Shown: positions 43,926 to 53,049 of the stretch, piece by piece
Position numbering within the stretch: position 1 is the stretch's first letter
Layout: each line of letters begins with the position of its first letter
DNA from: an uncultured Muribaculaceae bacterium
Lineage (GTDB): Bacteria; Bacteroidota; Bacteroidia; Bacteroidales; Muribaculaceae
Direction of reading: 5' to 3'
Length of the DNA stretch: 64,000 nt
Assembly: GCA_910579995.1 (NCBI GenBank)
Contig: CAJTWH010000010.1
Span: 39,115-103,114 of the forward strand
Program-made: the position numbers and the translations under genes
The notes under the pieces: model-generated
Database searches by the model: none
The model's input: only the letters and a program-made list of their open reading frames with translations
What the model was told of the DNA's origin: nothing

Positions 43926-43964
43926 AACCGGGTACACCAAAGCATTCCGCAGGTGTACCCGGTT
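43926..43964 (+). terminator. terminator of the aspS-nif3-zinc ribbon operon
   Basis: AACCGGGTACACC (43926-43938) and GGTGTACCCGGTT (43952-43964) form a perfect 13-bp stem with a 13-nt loop, followed by TTGTTAT. Confidence 0.8.
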
Positions 43965-43984
43965 TGTTATATATAAAGACAACT

Positions 43985-44225
43985 ATAATGCATAGCAGCG
44001 ATAACGGCGGAAGACGGCGTAGATGTTCGCTGCTATATGTATTAAAGAGATGAAATATAACGCGCTGCGTAGCTGCGCGACATACAAAACAAGTCGCGCA
44101 GCTACGCAGCGCTTTTTATTGGGGTGTTTGCGGCGACCTGTGGCTGCGCATAGCTACGCCATGCTTGCCACAGGCTACAGAGAGTCTCGACAGCTACGCC
44201 GTCGTTTGCCGCCATGCGGCTTGTC
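43985..44225 (+). repeat. ~240-bp palindromic composite repeat, copy 1
   Basis: It contains a long near-palindrome (GCGCTGCGTAGCTGCGCGAC ... GTCGCGCAGCTACGCAGCGC, about 44059-44112) and flanking hairpins built on CTGTGGCTGCGCATAGCTACG and ACAGCTACGCCGTCGTTTGCCGC. The reverse complement of 63735-63960 matches it block by block. No reading frame of note. Related in style to REP/BIME elements. Confidence 0.75.
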
Positions 44226-44269
44226 CCCACACTGCCGAACGCCTGCAATGAGTCAGCAGATAAAAGGCT

Positions 44270-44600
44270 TCCGTAAGGAGGCCGATTATTAGTCGCCGCT
44301 TATACCGCAGCGTAGCGGAGGTATATGCGGTGAGGGGATATGCCCAAGAATTCATGGCGTTCGGTAGAACGCCGATTTACCCCTAATTGATTGTAAATCG
44401 GCCTCCTACGGACGCCGTTTATTTTGCTTTACATCTATCCCCACACGCCTACGCTGCGCTACGGTGTATGCGGCTACTGAAAAATCAGCGTTCTGCGAAC
44501 GCCCGAGCCGTGTGCGCTTCCCTATCCCCACACGCCTGCGCGAGCTCCGGCGTGTGGGGTTACTAATAATCAGCGTTCTGCGAACGCCCTCGTGTATCAC
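44270..44600. repeat. mosaic of REP-like hairpins
   Basis: It holds several palindromes: GCGTTC-GGTA-GAACGC, GCCGATTTAC...GTAAATCGGC (about 44370-44402), CAGCGTTCTGCGAACGCC twice, and a large CCCCACACGCC...GGCGTGTGGGG stem (about 44526-44559). AGGCTTCCGTAAGGAGGCCGATTATT at its left end resembles the units of the 57466-58725 array. I see no gene in 43965-44640. Confidence 0.65.
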
Positions 44601-44642
44601 TTTATTTGTGGGTGGAACAGGTGGATATGTTTATCAAACCGA

Positions 44643-44969
44643 TTATGCTTCGGCTTTTGATTTTGAGGGACGTTTGGGGAACCAGCCTTTGCGGACGCGC
44701 TCGCGCTGCTGGAATACCTCGCCTATGCTCCAGAAGGATGAGAATGCCACCACTCCGCAGAGTATCGACAGCACCTCGCCTTCGACTGCGATAGAGGCCG
44801 CACAGCCCGCTATACCGAGGACAAGGAACACCCACCAGACGCGAACACCGAAATAGTATTCGCCTTTGATTACGGCAGGATGAAAAATACCTATAATGAG
44901 AAATGTGGCAAGGCCTATCACAAGACCCATGCAATGATATTGGGCAAGAAATGTTGTAATCTGTGACAT
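44643..44969 (-). CDS. DUF4491 small membrane protein
   Basis: The product is 108 residues from ATG 44969 (MSQITTFLAQYHCMGLVIG); an in-frame ATG 27 bp earlier is possible but lies close to the promoter. Three membrane helices are evident: LVIGLATFLIIGIFHPAVI, WWVFLVLGIAGCAASIAV and VLSILCGVVAFSSFWSIGEV. The motifs FHP.VIK.EYYFGVR.WW, FSSFWSIGE.F.Q and RV.KGWFP are those of the DUF4491 family, restricted largely to Bacteroidetes and Firmicutes. Function unknown; inner membrane. It diverges from metG with its own -7 box at 45023-45030. Confidence 0.85.
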   Translation of the reverse strand: MSQITTFLAQYHCMGLVIGLATFLIIGIFHPAVIKGEYYFGVRVWWVFLVLGIAGCAASIAVEGEVLSILCGVVAFSSFWSIGEVFQQRERVRKGWFPKRPSKSKAEA

Positions 44970-45022
44970 AGATATGGGAGCGGAGAAAGGAGGCAAACTC
45001 CTAAGTTTATATTATTTTGCCA

Positions 45023-45030
45023 CAAAATTA
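45023..45030 (-). promoter_or_regulatory. -7 box of the DUF4491 gene
   Basis: The complement reads TAATTTTG, matching TAnnTTTG, 54 bp before the ATG at 44969 and 30 bp from the metG -33 element, so the two promoters are back to back. Confidence 0.6.
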
Positions 45031-45059
45031 CGGAATTAAGCCGAAAAGTCAGCCTTATT

Positions 45060-45092
45060 TTTGGTAAAATTGACAGTTTTTTCATAAATTTG
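45060..45092 (+). promoter_or_regulatory. promoter of metG
   Basis: TTTG at 45060-45063 and TAAATTTG at 45085-45092 are 21 bp apart. The box overlaps an upstream in-frame start at 45090, which supports the ATG at 45141. Confidence 0.7.
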
Positions 45093-45140
45093 CCGTTTGA
45101 AACAGGTGTATCATCCTTACGCCACATCACACACAGCAAA

Positions 45141-47186
45141 ATGAGTAAAGAATATAAGCGTACCCTAATAACAACGGCATTGCCGTATACCAACGGCCCG
45201 GTGCATATCGGCCATCTCGCAGGCGTCTATGTGCCTGCCGACATCTATGCGCGCTACATGCGTCTTAACGGACGGGAGGTGCTGCTTGTCGGCGGCAGCG
45301 ACGAGCACGGTGTGCCCATCACTCTCAAGGCCCGCGCCGAAGGTGTTACCCCTCAAGATATCGTTGACCGCTACCATAAGCTCATCAAGGAGTCTTTCGA
45401 GGGTCTGGGCATTTCTTTCGACATATATTCGCGCACCACTTCGGAAATTCATCACGAGACGGCGTCGGAATTTTTCCGTCATCTCTACGACAAGGGTGAA
45501 TTTATAGAGCAGACCTCCGAGCAGCTCTACGACCCAGAGGCCAAGCAATTCCTCGCCGACCGCTATGTGACCGGCGAGTGCCCCCACTGCCATAACCCCA
45601 AAGCCTACGGCGACCAGTGCGAGGCCTGCGGCACATCGCTCAACGCCACCGACCTCATCAATCCCCGCAGCGCCATCAGCGGCGCCACCCCCGAGCTGCG
45701 CACCACACACCACTGGTATCTGCCTCTTGACAAGTGGGAGCCGGCTCTGCGCGAGTGGATCCTCGAAGGCCACAAGGAGTGGAAGACCAATGTCTACGGC
45801 CAATGCAAGTCGTGGCTCGACATGGGCCTGCAGCCCCGCGCCGTATCGCGCGACCTCTCATGGGGCGTGCCCGTGCCCGTAGAGGGTGCCGAGGGCAAGG
45901 TGCTCTATGTGTGGTTCGACGCTCCTATCGGCTATATCTCAAATACCAAGGAGCTCCTGCCCGACTCATGGGAGAAATGGTGGAAAGACCCCGAGAGCCG
46001 TGTGATCAACTTCATCGGCAAGGACAATATCGTATTCCACTGCATTGTATTCCCGGCCATGCTCATGGCTTACGGCGACGGCTACCAGCTGCCCGACAAT
46101 GTGCCGGCAAACGAATTCCTCAACCTCGAGGGCGACAAGATATCTACATCGCGCAACTGGGCTGTATGGCTCAACGAATATCTCGTAGATTTCCCCGGCA
46201 AGCAGGATGTGCTGCGCTATGTGCTCACCGCCAACGCCCCCGAGACAAAAGACAACGATTTCACATGGGCCGACTTCCAAGCACGCAACAACAATGAGCT
46301 CGCCGCCATCCTCGGCAACTTCGTGAACCGCGTGACCGTGCTGACCCACAAATACTTCGGCGGCACAGCTCCCGCCGCCGGCGAATATCTCGACATCGAC
46401 AACGAGGCATTCGCAGAGATGGAGCGACTGAAAGAATCACTCACCGCCAACCTTGAGACCTTCCACTTCCGCGAGGCTCTCAAAGACGCGATGGGCATAG
46501 CCCGCATGGGCAACAAATACCTGCAGGACTGCGAGCCTTGGAAGGTTATCAAGACCGACGAGGCACGTGTGGCGACGGTGATGAATGTGTGTCTGCAGAT
46601 CTGCGGCAGTCTTGCCGTGGCCATGGAGCCTTTCATGCCTTTCATGAGCGAGAAACTCGCCGCCACCCTCGGCATGGGCAAACTTGAATGGAGCGACATC
46701 GCACGCCGCGACCTCATCCCTGCCGGCAGCGCCATCGGCCAGCCCGAACTTCTCTTCGAGAAAATCGACGATGAGGCCATCAAGAAGCAGACCGACCGCC
46801 TTGAGGCCATCAAGAAAGAGAACGCTGTCAAGGCTTGGGAGCCCGCACCCGTACAGGCAGAGTGCAAGATCGACGATTTCGAGAAGCTCGATATCCGTGT
46901 AGGCACCGTGCTCGAGTGCGAGCGCGTCAAGAAAGCCGACAAACTTCTCTGCTTCAAGATCGACGACGGCACCGGCGAGCCGCGCACCATCGTGTCGGGC
47001 ATAGCGCAGAGCTATCATCCCGAGCAGCTCATCGGCAAGCAGGTGCTCTTCATCGCCAACCTCGCACCGGCCAAGATACGCGGAATCGTATCACAAGGCA
47101 TGATACTGTCGGCAATGAACGCCGACGGCAAGCTCGTCGTAGCCGCTCCGTCGGCCAAGACGTCAAACGGTGCTCAAGTAAAATAA
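45141..47186 (+). CDS. metG: methionyl-tRNA synthetase
   Basis: The product is 681 residues from ATG 45141 (MSKEYKRTLITTALPYTNG); the promoter box rules out the longer frame. The HIGH motif is GPVHIGHLAG and the KMSKS equivalent is GDKISTSRNW. A zinc knuckle is seen in CPHC...CEACG, so it is the E. coli-like class with a C-terminal tRNA-binding (EMAPII/Trbp111) domain (FEKLDIRVGTVLECERVKKADKLL). It charges tRNA-Met. It is followed after 28 bp by ansA, so the two may share a transcript. Confidence 0.96.
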   Translation: MSKEYKRTLITTALPYTNGPVHIGHLAGVYVPADIYARYMRLNGREVLLVGGSDEHGVPITLKARAEGVTPQDIVDRYHKLIKESFEGLGISFDIYSRTTSEIHHETASEFFRHLYDKGEFIEQTSEQLYDPEAKQFLADRYVTGECPHCHNPKAYGDQCEACGTSLNATDLINPRSAISGATPELRTTHHWYLPLDKWEPALREWILEGHKEWKTNVYGQCKSWLDMGLQPRAVSRDLSWGVPVPVEGAEGKVLYVWFDAPIGYISNTKELLPDSWEKWWKDPESRVINFIGKDNIVFHCIVFPAMLMAYGDGYQLPDNVPANEFLNLEGDKISTSRNWAVWLNEYLVDFPGKQDVLRYVLTANAPETKDNDFTWADFQARNNNELAAILGNFVNRVTVLTHKYFGGTAPAAGEYLDIDNEAFAEMERLKESLTANLETFHFREALKDAMGIARMGNKYLQDCEPWKVIKTDEARVATVMNVCLQICGSLAVAMEPFMPFMSEKLAATLGMGKLEWSDIARRDLIPAGSAIGQPELLFEKIDDEAIKKQTDRLEAIKKENAVKAWEPAPVQAECKIDDFEKLDIRVGTVLECERVKKADKLLCFKIDDGTGEPRTIVSGIAQSYHPEQLIGKQVLFIANLAPAKIRGIVSQGMILSAMNADGKLVVAAPSAKTSNGAQVK

Positions 47187-47214
47187 AACACAACAACACA
47201 TCATCTATAATGCT

Positions 47215-48255
47215 ATGAAGCCCAGAATACTCATCATCTATACCGGAGGTACAATCGGAATGATAGAAGACATCAGGACAAAAGCCCTGAAGCCTTTCGA
47301 TTTCTCTCATCTTATGGAGAATGTGCCTAAGATAAAGATGCTTGAGTATGAGATTGACAATATCCAGTTCAATCCGCCGATTGACTCGTCGGACATGAAC
47401 ATCTCTTACTGGCAGACCATAGCCCGCAGCATAGCCGAGAACTACAGCTCCTACGACGGCTTTGTCGTGCTCCACGGCACCGACACGATGGCCTATACGG
47501 CGTCGGCGCTGTCGTTCATGCTCGGCAATCTCGACAAGCCGGTGATCATCACCGGCTCGCAGCTACCCATAGGTGAGGTGCGCACCGACGGCGAGGAAAA
47601 CCTCATCACAGCCCTTCAGATTGCCGCCAACCGCGAGCCCGACGGCACCCCGACAGTGCGCGAGGTGGCGATATTGTTCGAGAACTATCTATGGCGCGGC
47701 AACCGCTCCACCAAGCGCAGCGCCGATAATTTCAATGCTTTCAAAAGCAACAATTATCCTTACCTTGCCAAGATAGGCCTCGGCATACAATACGACCGCG
47801 ACGCCCTCTCGCACCCGTTGCATGCCTGCCCGCTCCAACCGCGCTACGAGCTCGACAGCAACGTGATGGCTATCGATCTCTTCCCGGGACTCAATGAGAA
47901 TGTGCTGCGCCATCTGCTCAACACTCCCGATATCAAAGGTATCGTTCTGCGCACGTATGGCGCGGGCAACGGCCCTACATGGCCGTGGTTCCTCAACGCA
48001 ATCCGCTCGACGATAGAGCGCGGTGTGGTTATTGTCAACGTCACCCAATGCGTCAACGGCGGCGTACACCCCAACCGCTATGTCGCCGGCGACGTGCTTG
48101 CGGCGACAGGCGTCATACCCGGCCATGACCTTACTTTCGAGGCTGCGATCACCAAGATGATGTTTCTCTTCGGCCTCGGCCTCGACCCCAAGGAAGTGGG
48201 CCGGCGCATGGCAGTGCCCATTGCCGGCGAATTAACAATCACTACAGCAAAATGA
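47215..48255 (+). CDS. ansA: type I L-asparaginase
   Basis: The product is 346 residues with no signal peptide, so cytosolic. Nucleophile Thr is in ILIIYTGGTIGM near the N-terminus, and the second catalytic triad region is VVLHGTDTMAYTASALSFML. It hydrolyses L-asparagine to aspartate and ammonia. The absence of a signal peptide and the length match cytosolic type I enzymes. It sits 28 bp after metG and overlaps the next small gene by 4 bp (ATGA). Confidence 0.95.
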   Translation: MKPRILIIYTGGTIGMIEDIRTKALKPFDFSHLMENVPKIKMLEYEIDNIQFNPPIDSSDMNISYWQTIARSIAENYSSYDGFVVLHGTDTMAYTASALSFMLGNLDKPVIITGSQLPIGEVRTDGEENLITALQIAANREPDGTPTVREVAILFENYLWRGNRSTKRSADNFNAFKSNNYPYLAKIGLGIQYDRDALSHPLHACPLQPRYELDSNVMAIDLFPGLNENVLRHLLNTPDIKGIVLRTYGAGNGPTWPWFLNAIRSTIERGVVIVNVTQCVNGGVHPNRYVAGDVLAATGVIPGHDLTFEAAITKMMFLFGLGLDPKEVGRRMAVPIAGELTITTAK

Positions 48256-48587
48256 GACTTAAAGCAGCAATCCTGAGTATAGCCGTCGGACTCTGCGTGA
48301 GCTTCACAGCCCATGCAGCAACCGATACCCCGGTGTGGGAGGAACTGACGCGCAAAAGCAGTCAGGAGCACGAGCTCCCGACCCAGCAGGATGTTGTTGA
48401 AGTGATTGTGAAAGACGGCGCCGTGTATATCACCTCGGCCGCCCCGGTCAAGGTAGAGGTGTTTTCAATCCTCGGCCAACTGATAACATCCAAGCGTATC
48501 GGCGAGGGCACAGTGCGCCTCAACCTCAAGCAGCGCGGAGTGTATATCCTCAAGGCCGGACAGATAACCAAACGTATCAATCTGTAA
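48252..48587 (+). CDS. small exported protein consisting mostly of a T9SS-like sorting domain
   Basis: The product is 111 residues: a signal peptide (MRLKAAILSIAVGLCVSFTAHAA), about 30 polar residues, then VKVEVFSILGQLITSKRIGEGTVRLNLKQRGVYILKAGQITKRINL. The last part has the VEVFSILGQ...GVYILK pattern of Por secretion/T9SS C-terminal domains found on larger secreted proteins. No cargo domain precedes it. It may be a remnant of a larger gene, a surface micro-protein, or a competitor/marker of the sorting machinery; these are inferences. It is translationally coupled to ansA. Confidence 0.75.
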   Translation: MRLKAAILSIAVGLCVSFTAHAATDTPVWEELTRKSSQEHELPTQQDVVEVIVKDGAVYITSAAPVKVEVFSILGQLITSKRIGEGTVRLNLKQRGVYILKAGQITKRINL

Positions 48588-48600
48588 CGAAAGCCCGACG

Positions 48601-49044
48601 ATGGAAAACAAAATAAATGTTAAAATTATAAATTCTTCGCGAAATCCTCTCCCCTGCTACACCACCGCCGGAGCCGCGGGAATGGACGTCCGCGCCGACC
48701 TCGCAGAGCCGGTAATCATCAAGCCTCTCGCCAGAGCGCTGATTCCCACCGGTTTACGCGTAGCCATTCCGCAGGGCTATGAATTGCAGATGCGTCCCCG
48801 CAGCGGGCTGGCGCTCAAACATGGCATAAGTCTGGTAAACACTCCCGGCACTATCGACTCTGACTATCGGGGGGAGATAGGTGTTATATTAATAAACCTC
48901 TCCGATGAGCCCTTCACCGTAATGCCCGGCGACAGAATCTGCCAGATGGTACTGAGCAAAGTGCCGCAACTGCAGTGGGAATCCGTCGACGAGCTTCCGG
49001 ATACCGACAGAGGTGACGGCGGTTTCGGGCACACCGGAGTTTAA
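48601..49044 (+). CDS. dut: dUTP diphosphatase
   Basis: The product is 147 residues, normal for a trimeric dUTPase. All five motifs are present: AGMDVRAD, PRSGLALK, GTIDSDYRGE (catalytic Asp and the uracil-discriminating Tyr), DRICQMV and the C-terminal RGDGGFGHTG. It hydrolyses dUTP to dUMP and diphosphate. It heads a five-gene envelope operon with 14 bp to the TPR gene. Confidence 0.96.
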   Translation: MENKINVKIINSSRNPLPCYTTAGAAGMDVRADLAEPVIIKPLARALIPTGLRVAIPQGYELQMRPRSGLALKHGISLVNTPGTIDSDYRGEIGVILINLSDEPFTVMPGDRICQMVLSKVPQLQWESVDELPDTDRGDGGFGHTGV

Positions 49045-49058
49045 CACCACCAACGAAC

Positions 49059-50843
49059 GTGAAAAATCGACTCCTTCATCTCCTTCCTTTCATCGCTCTC
49101 GCGCTACTATGCGCGGGTGCATTGTCGGCGCGCAAACCGGCGGTGAGCGACGAAGCCACCGTCAAAGCCGAATATATATTCCTTGAGGCTGCAAATGCGC
49201 AGACTTCCGACCGCTACGACGACTACTACATGCTCCTGCGGCAGGCACACCGCCTCGCCCCGGACGACCCCTATATCACAGCGTCGCTCGCCGAGCTCGA
49301 ACTTGCCTTACCCTCCACCGACTCCATCGGCCGCGAAAAGGCCTACGCCGCCATTGCCAATCGCTTCAGGCTTGAGCCTACCAACCAGCGCTATGCCATG
49401 GTGTACTCCAACATAGCCCAGCAATCGCGCCGTATCGACGACATCGTTGAAATATGGCACCTGCAGGACAGCCTCCAGCCCGACCGCAGCGACCCGGCCT
49501 ACAATCTCGCCTCGGCACTGACCACCCGCTTCGCTCTCAAGGGCGACACAGCCGACCTCTACCGCTCTCTTGACATCTACAAGCGCCTTGAGAAAGGACT
49601 CGGGCACACTCTACCGGTATCGAGCCGGAAAATCAACATCTACCTCGCCCTCAACGACACCGCCGCCGTATTGAGCGAAATCGCACGCCTTGAGAAAGAC
49701 GCACCGCGCGACATCGACACCAAACTCTATTCAGGCACCCTCTACGACCACCTCGGCATGCCCGACTCGGCACTGGTGCGCTTCGACCGCGCCGCCGCCA
49801 TCGACCCCGACAACGGCAGCGTATATCTCACCCGCGCGAGCTACTTCCGCGAGCAGGGCGACAGCGCCCGCTACGACACCGAGGTTTTCCGCGCACTCGA
49901 ATCGCCGACACTCGAATTCTCGGGTAAATTCCAACTGCTCTCCGACTATGTGGCCAAGCTGTATCAAGACAGCCTGCAGTGGCCACGTATCGACCGCATG
50001 TTTACCGTGATACAGGAGCAGAATCCCGGCGAGGCATTGCTCCATGAGTTTCTGGCAAGCTATAAGAGCGTTACCGGCAAGACCGCCGAGGCCGCCGAGC
50101 AGCTATCGTACAGCATAGACCTCGACCCCTCGGAAGACCGCCGCTGGACCGACCTCGTGCAGCTCTACTTCCAGCTCGAAGACACAACAAAAGCCCGCAC
50201 AACAGCCGAGCATGCCATGGCAATGTTCCCCGAGAACGGCTACTATCCTCTCGCTCTGACATCTGTAATGGTGATGGAGGGCCGCGACAGTGACGCTCTT
50301 GAGATGATCGACACTCTCGACATGCGCCAATATAACAACGACCGCCTCTCATCGGCCATGCTCTCTACCAAGGGCGACCTGCTCTGGCGCATGGGCAAGA
50401 CAGCCGAAGCCTCGGCCGCATACCGCGAGGCCATACTTCTCAACCCCGAGAACTACATGGCTATGAACAACTTCGCCTATTTCAACGCCACAGAAGGCAC
50501 CGAGCTCGGGGCTGCCCAGCTCTACGCCTCGATAGCCACCACCGCCGAGCCCGACAACATAACCTATCTCGACACCTACGCTTGGGTTTACTTCAAGAAA
50601 AAAGACTATGCCAAGGCCAAGGAAATCATCGACAAGGCCTTCAAGGCCGGCGAGGGCGACGAGAGCAACGGGCGCGAGGCAATCGAGCCCTCGGCTGAAA
50701 TCTACGACCACGCCGGCGACATATACTTCATGAACGGCGAGCCTAAGGAAGCCGTCGAATTCTGGAAGAAAGCCCTTGAGCTCGACCCCGACAACGCACT
50801 CATACAGAAGAAAGTAAAGCATAAGACTTACTTCTACGAATAA
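49059..50843 (+). CDS. exported TPR-repeat protein
   Basis: The product is 594 residues and appears to start at GTG 49059, since a signal peptide follows at once (KNRLLHLLPFIALALLCAGALS). The rest is a run of tetratricopeptide repeats (for example NPENYMAMNNFAYFNATEGTELGAAQLYASIA and a typical final repeat EAVEFWKKALELDPDNALIQKKVKHK). It is presumably a periplasmic or outer-membrane scaffold. Genes in the same operon (dut, DUF4292, EnvC-like, flippase) are kept together in other Bacteroidetes and suggest a role in envelope assembly; the exact role is unknown. Confidence 0.85.
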   Translation: MKNRLLHLLPFIALALLCAGALSARKPAVSDEATVKAEYIFLEAANAQTSDRYDDYYMLLRQAHRLAPDDPYITASLAELELALPSTDSIGREKAYAAIANRFRLEPTNQRYAMVYSNIAQQSRRIDDIVEIWHLQDSLQPDRSDPAYNLASALTTRFALKGDTADLYRSLDIYKRLEKGLGHTLPVSSRKINIYLALNDTAAVLSEIARLEKDAPRDIDTKLYSGTLYDHLGMPDSALVRFDRAAAIDPDNGSVYLTRASYFREQGDSARYDTEVFRALESPTLEFSGKFQLLSDYVAKLYQDSLQWPRIDRMFTVIQEQNPGEALLHEFLASYKSVTGKTAEAAEQLSYSIDLDPSEDRRWTDLVQLYFQLEDTTKARTTAEHAMAMFPENGYYPLALTSVMVMEGRDSDALEMIDTLDMRQYNNDRLSSAMLSTKGDLLWRMGKTAEASAAYREAILLNPENYMAMNNFAYFNATEGTELGAAQLYASIATTAEPDNITYLDTYAWVYFKKKDYAKAKEIIDKAFKAGEGDESNGREAIEPSAEIYDHAGDIYFMNGEPKEAVEFWKKALELDPDNALIQKKVKHKTYFYE

Positions 50844-50873
50844 GTTTAAATGAGTTTTATATCACGCACGAAT

Positions 50874-51743
50874 ATGAAAAAGAAAACTGCATATTTACTT
50901 CTCGCCGTCGCCGCTGCCGGTCTGCTTCTGGCAACCGCCTGTGGATCGGCCAAGAAAAATACAAAGACCGGAGCCTATCAGGCAGCCGAGACCCGACCGG
51001 AAGAACCCCGCAACACCATAGAAGGTGAATTTGCCGCCTTGGCAAACTCTTACGTCGACTGGACCGATGTATCCCTGCCGGTGAAAGTGCAGCTCAACCA
51101 GCCCAAGCGCCTGAGTGTGTCGGGCACTGCAAAGATGGTGCGCGGCAAAGCTCTGTCGGTATCGCTCCGCATATTCGGCATTGAGGTAGGCTCGATGTAT
51201 GCCGACCAAGACTCGGTGATTGTCATAGCCAAGTTCAACAACATGTACTGCAGCGAATCGCTCTCGCAGATCACCGCGACCTATGGCCTCACCCTCGCCG
51301 ACCTGCAGTCGGTGCTTTTAGGGCAAGTGTTCACCTCGGGCAACGGCCGTCTGAGCAGCTCCGAATTCAAAAAATACAAGGTTGAATTGGGCGAGAACTC
51401 TATAAGCCTCACACCCAAGGATATGCCCAAGGGCTTATCATGGACATTTGCAGCCTCACTGCGCAGCGACGCCGTGCCTTCACTGCGCACCCTCACCGTC
51501 AATGCCGAGGGTCATGAGCCGGTAGTGGCCGCCTACGGCACGGCACAGGCCTGCGGTGCCGGCATGGCAGCCCCATGGGTGAACATCACCACAAAAGTAC
51601 GCAACAGCCAGGCCGACGCCACTCTCACTTGGGACCTCGACAAAGCGAAATGGGACAGCGGCACAAGCATATCAAAACCACGCATACCCTCGGGAGCACG
51701 CAAGATAGCAGTATCGAAAGTAATCGAAATGCTCAAGAAATAA
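50874..51743 (+). CDS. DUF4292 lipoprotein
   Basis: The product is about 289 residues from ATG 50874; an ATG at 50850 adds eight residues before the same signal. The lipoprotein signal is MKKKTAYLLLAVAAAGLLLATAC (lipobox ATAC). The mature part is beta-rich, with GSMYADQDSVIVIAKFNNMYCSE and TATYGLTLADLQSVLLGQVF, as in DUF4292/LolA-LppM-like outer-membrane lipoprotein folds. It may shuttle or bind lipid or lipoprotein in the periplasm. It lies 31 bp after the TPR gene and 1 bp before the EnvC-like gene. Confidence 0.82.
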   Translation: MKKKTAYLLLAVAAAGLLLATACGSAKKNTKTGAYQAAETRPEEPRNTIEGEFAALANSYVDWTDVSLPVKVQLNQPKRLSVSGTAKMVRGKALSVSLRIFGIEVGSMYADQDSVIVIAKFNNMYCSESLSQITATYGLTLADLQSVLLGQVFTSGNGRLSSSEFKKYKVELGENSISLTPKDMPKGLSWTFAASLRSDAVPSLRTLTVNAEGHEPVVAAYGTAQACGAGMAAPWVNITTKVRNSQADATLTWDLDKAKWDSGTSISKPRIPSGARKIAVSKVIEMLKK

Positions 51744-51744
51744 A

Positions 51745-53049
51745 GTGAGGCGGCTGCTGTTGGTAATTTTTGCTATGTGTCTGACACTTGGCTTCCTGCC
51801 GGAGGCCAAGACAAAGGTGCGCACGCAAAAGACGGTGCAGACCGAGCGCCGGGCAGCCACACAAAAAATAGAGCAGGCGAAAGGAAAACTGACTGCCAAC
51901 GAGGAGCAGACCCGCCGCGAACTCCTTAACCTGCAGGCCATCGAGGGCGAGATACGTATCCGCGAAGACGAAGCCTCGCGCCTGAGCGCCATGGCTGCGT
52001 CACTGCGCCGCGACAGCAAGGCGCTTGCCGACAGCATAGCAGCCAACGAAGTGAGACTGAAAGAATTGCGGGAGTCATACGCGCGGGCAATGCGCGCCGC
52101 ACGCCGGCAGCGACAGAGCGCCGGCGACGCCTCTTTTATTTTCAGCAGCAAATCATTCTCGCAGGCACGCAGCCGATTGCGCTATCTCAAGGAACTGAGT
52201 TCGTGGCAGAGTGGCAAGACCGAGGAAATCGGCGTCGCGACCGTGCAACTCACCGAGCGCCGCGAGCGACTTGACAGTATCCACAAGCAGCTTTCGATGA
52301 GCCTTGACAGCCTCTCGCGCGTGCGGCGTGTGCTTGGCGAGCAGAAACATCAGGCCGACGCCGTAGTAGGCTCTCTCAAGCGACAGAGCCGCAACCTCAA
52401 AAAGGTTATATCCGAGCAACAGCGTCTTGTAAAACAACTCGACGACGAACTCAACCGCATAATCGAGGCAGAAGCACGCGCCGCTGCCGAAGCACGCCGC
52501 AAAGCCGAGGAGGAAGCCAAGAAGAAACAGCAGCAGACCGAATCGGGAGCAAAAACTCCGGCTACTCCGCAGAAAAGCACAGCGGCACCGGCCAAGCCAT
52601 CGCAGCCGGCAGAGCCGGTAGACCGTCTAACCGCACCCTTTGCGCAATGCAAGGGACGCCTGCCGTGGCCTATCGACAGCCGCGCCACAATAACATCGAC
52701 CTTTGGACGACACACCCATGAGACCCTCGACAAAGTGACGGTGCAGAACAACGGTATCGACTTCGAGACCACTCCCGGCGCCTCGGCCCGAGCAGTATAC
52801 GATGGCGTGGTGTCGATGATTATCGTGATGGAAGGCTATCAGAATGTGGTGTTGGTGCGCCATGGCGAATATCTCACCGTATATGCCGGTCTGAGCGACC
52901 TGCGAGTGCGCAAAGGCGACAGCGTGAAAGCCGGCCAGCTCCTCGGCACGGTGTTCAGCGACCCCGCCGACAATAACCGCACCAAACTGCACTTCGAGAT
53001 ACGCCACGAGAAAACCAAACTTGACCCCGGCCAATGGCTCAAACGCTGA
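51745..53049 (+). CDS. EnvC-like murein hydrolase activator with degenerate M23/LytM domain
   Basis: The product is 434 residues from GTG 51745, with a signal peptide (RRLLLVIFAMCLTLGFLPEA). Residues ~30-265 are two long coiled-coil helices, the rest an Ala/Pro linker and a C-terminal LytM domain. In the LytM domain the usual zinc His/Asp set is incomplete: the H.GID position reads NNGIDF, and the later YAHL position reads YAGL. Only the HGEYLTVY His and the terminal LHFEIRH stand. By analogy with EnvC, it probably activates an amidase during cell separation rather than cutting peptidoglycan itself. It overlaps the flippase gene by 16 bp. Confidence 0.85.
   Translation: MRRLLLVIFAMCLTLGFLPEAKTKVRTQKTVQTERRAATQKIEQAKGKLTANEEQTRRELLNLQAIEGEIRIREDEASRLSAMAASLRRDSKALADSIAANEVRLKELRESYARAMRAARRQRQSAGDASFIFSSKSFSQARSRLRYLKELSSWQSGKTEEIGVATVQLTERRERLDSIHKQLSMSLDSLSRVRRVLGEQKHQADAVVGSLKRQSRNLKKVISEQQRLVKQLDDELNRIIEAEARAAAEARRKAEEEAKKKQQQTESGAKTPATPQKSTAAPAKPSQPAEPVDRLTAPFAQCKGRLPWPIDSRATITSTFGRHTHETLDKVTVQNNGIDFETTPGASARAVYDGVVSMIIVMEGYQNVVLVRHGEYLTVYAGLSDLRVRKGDSVKAGQLLGTVFSDPADNNRTKLHFEIRHEKTKLDPGQWLKR

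Noticed and set aside
43965..44640. Short open frames in the REP mosaic
   Set aside because: They follow palindromic repeats, have no ribosome-binding site or promoter and give low-complexity products.
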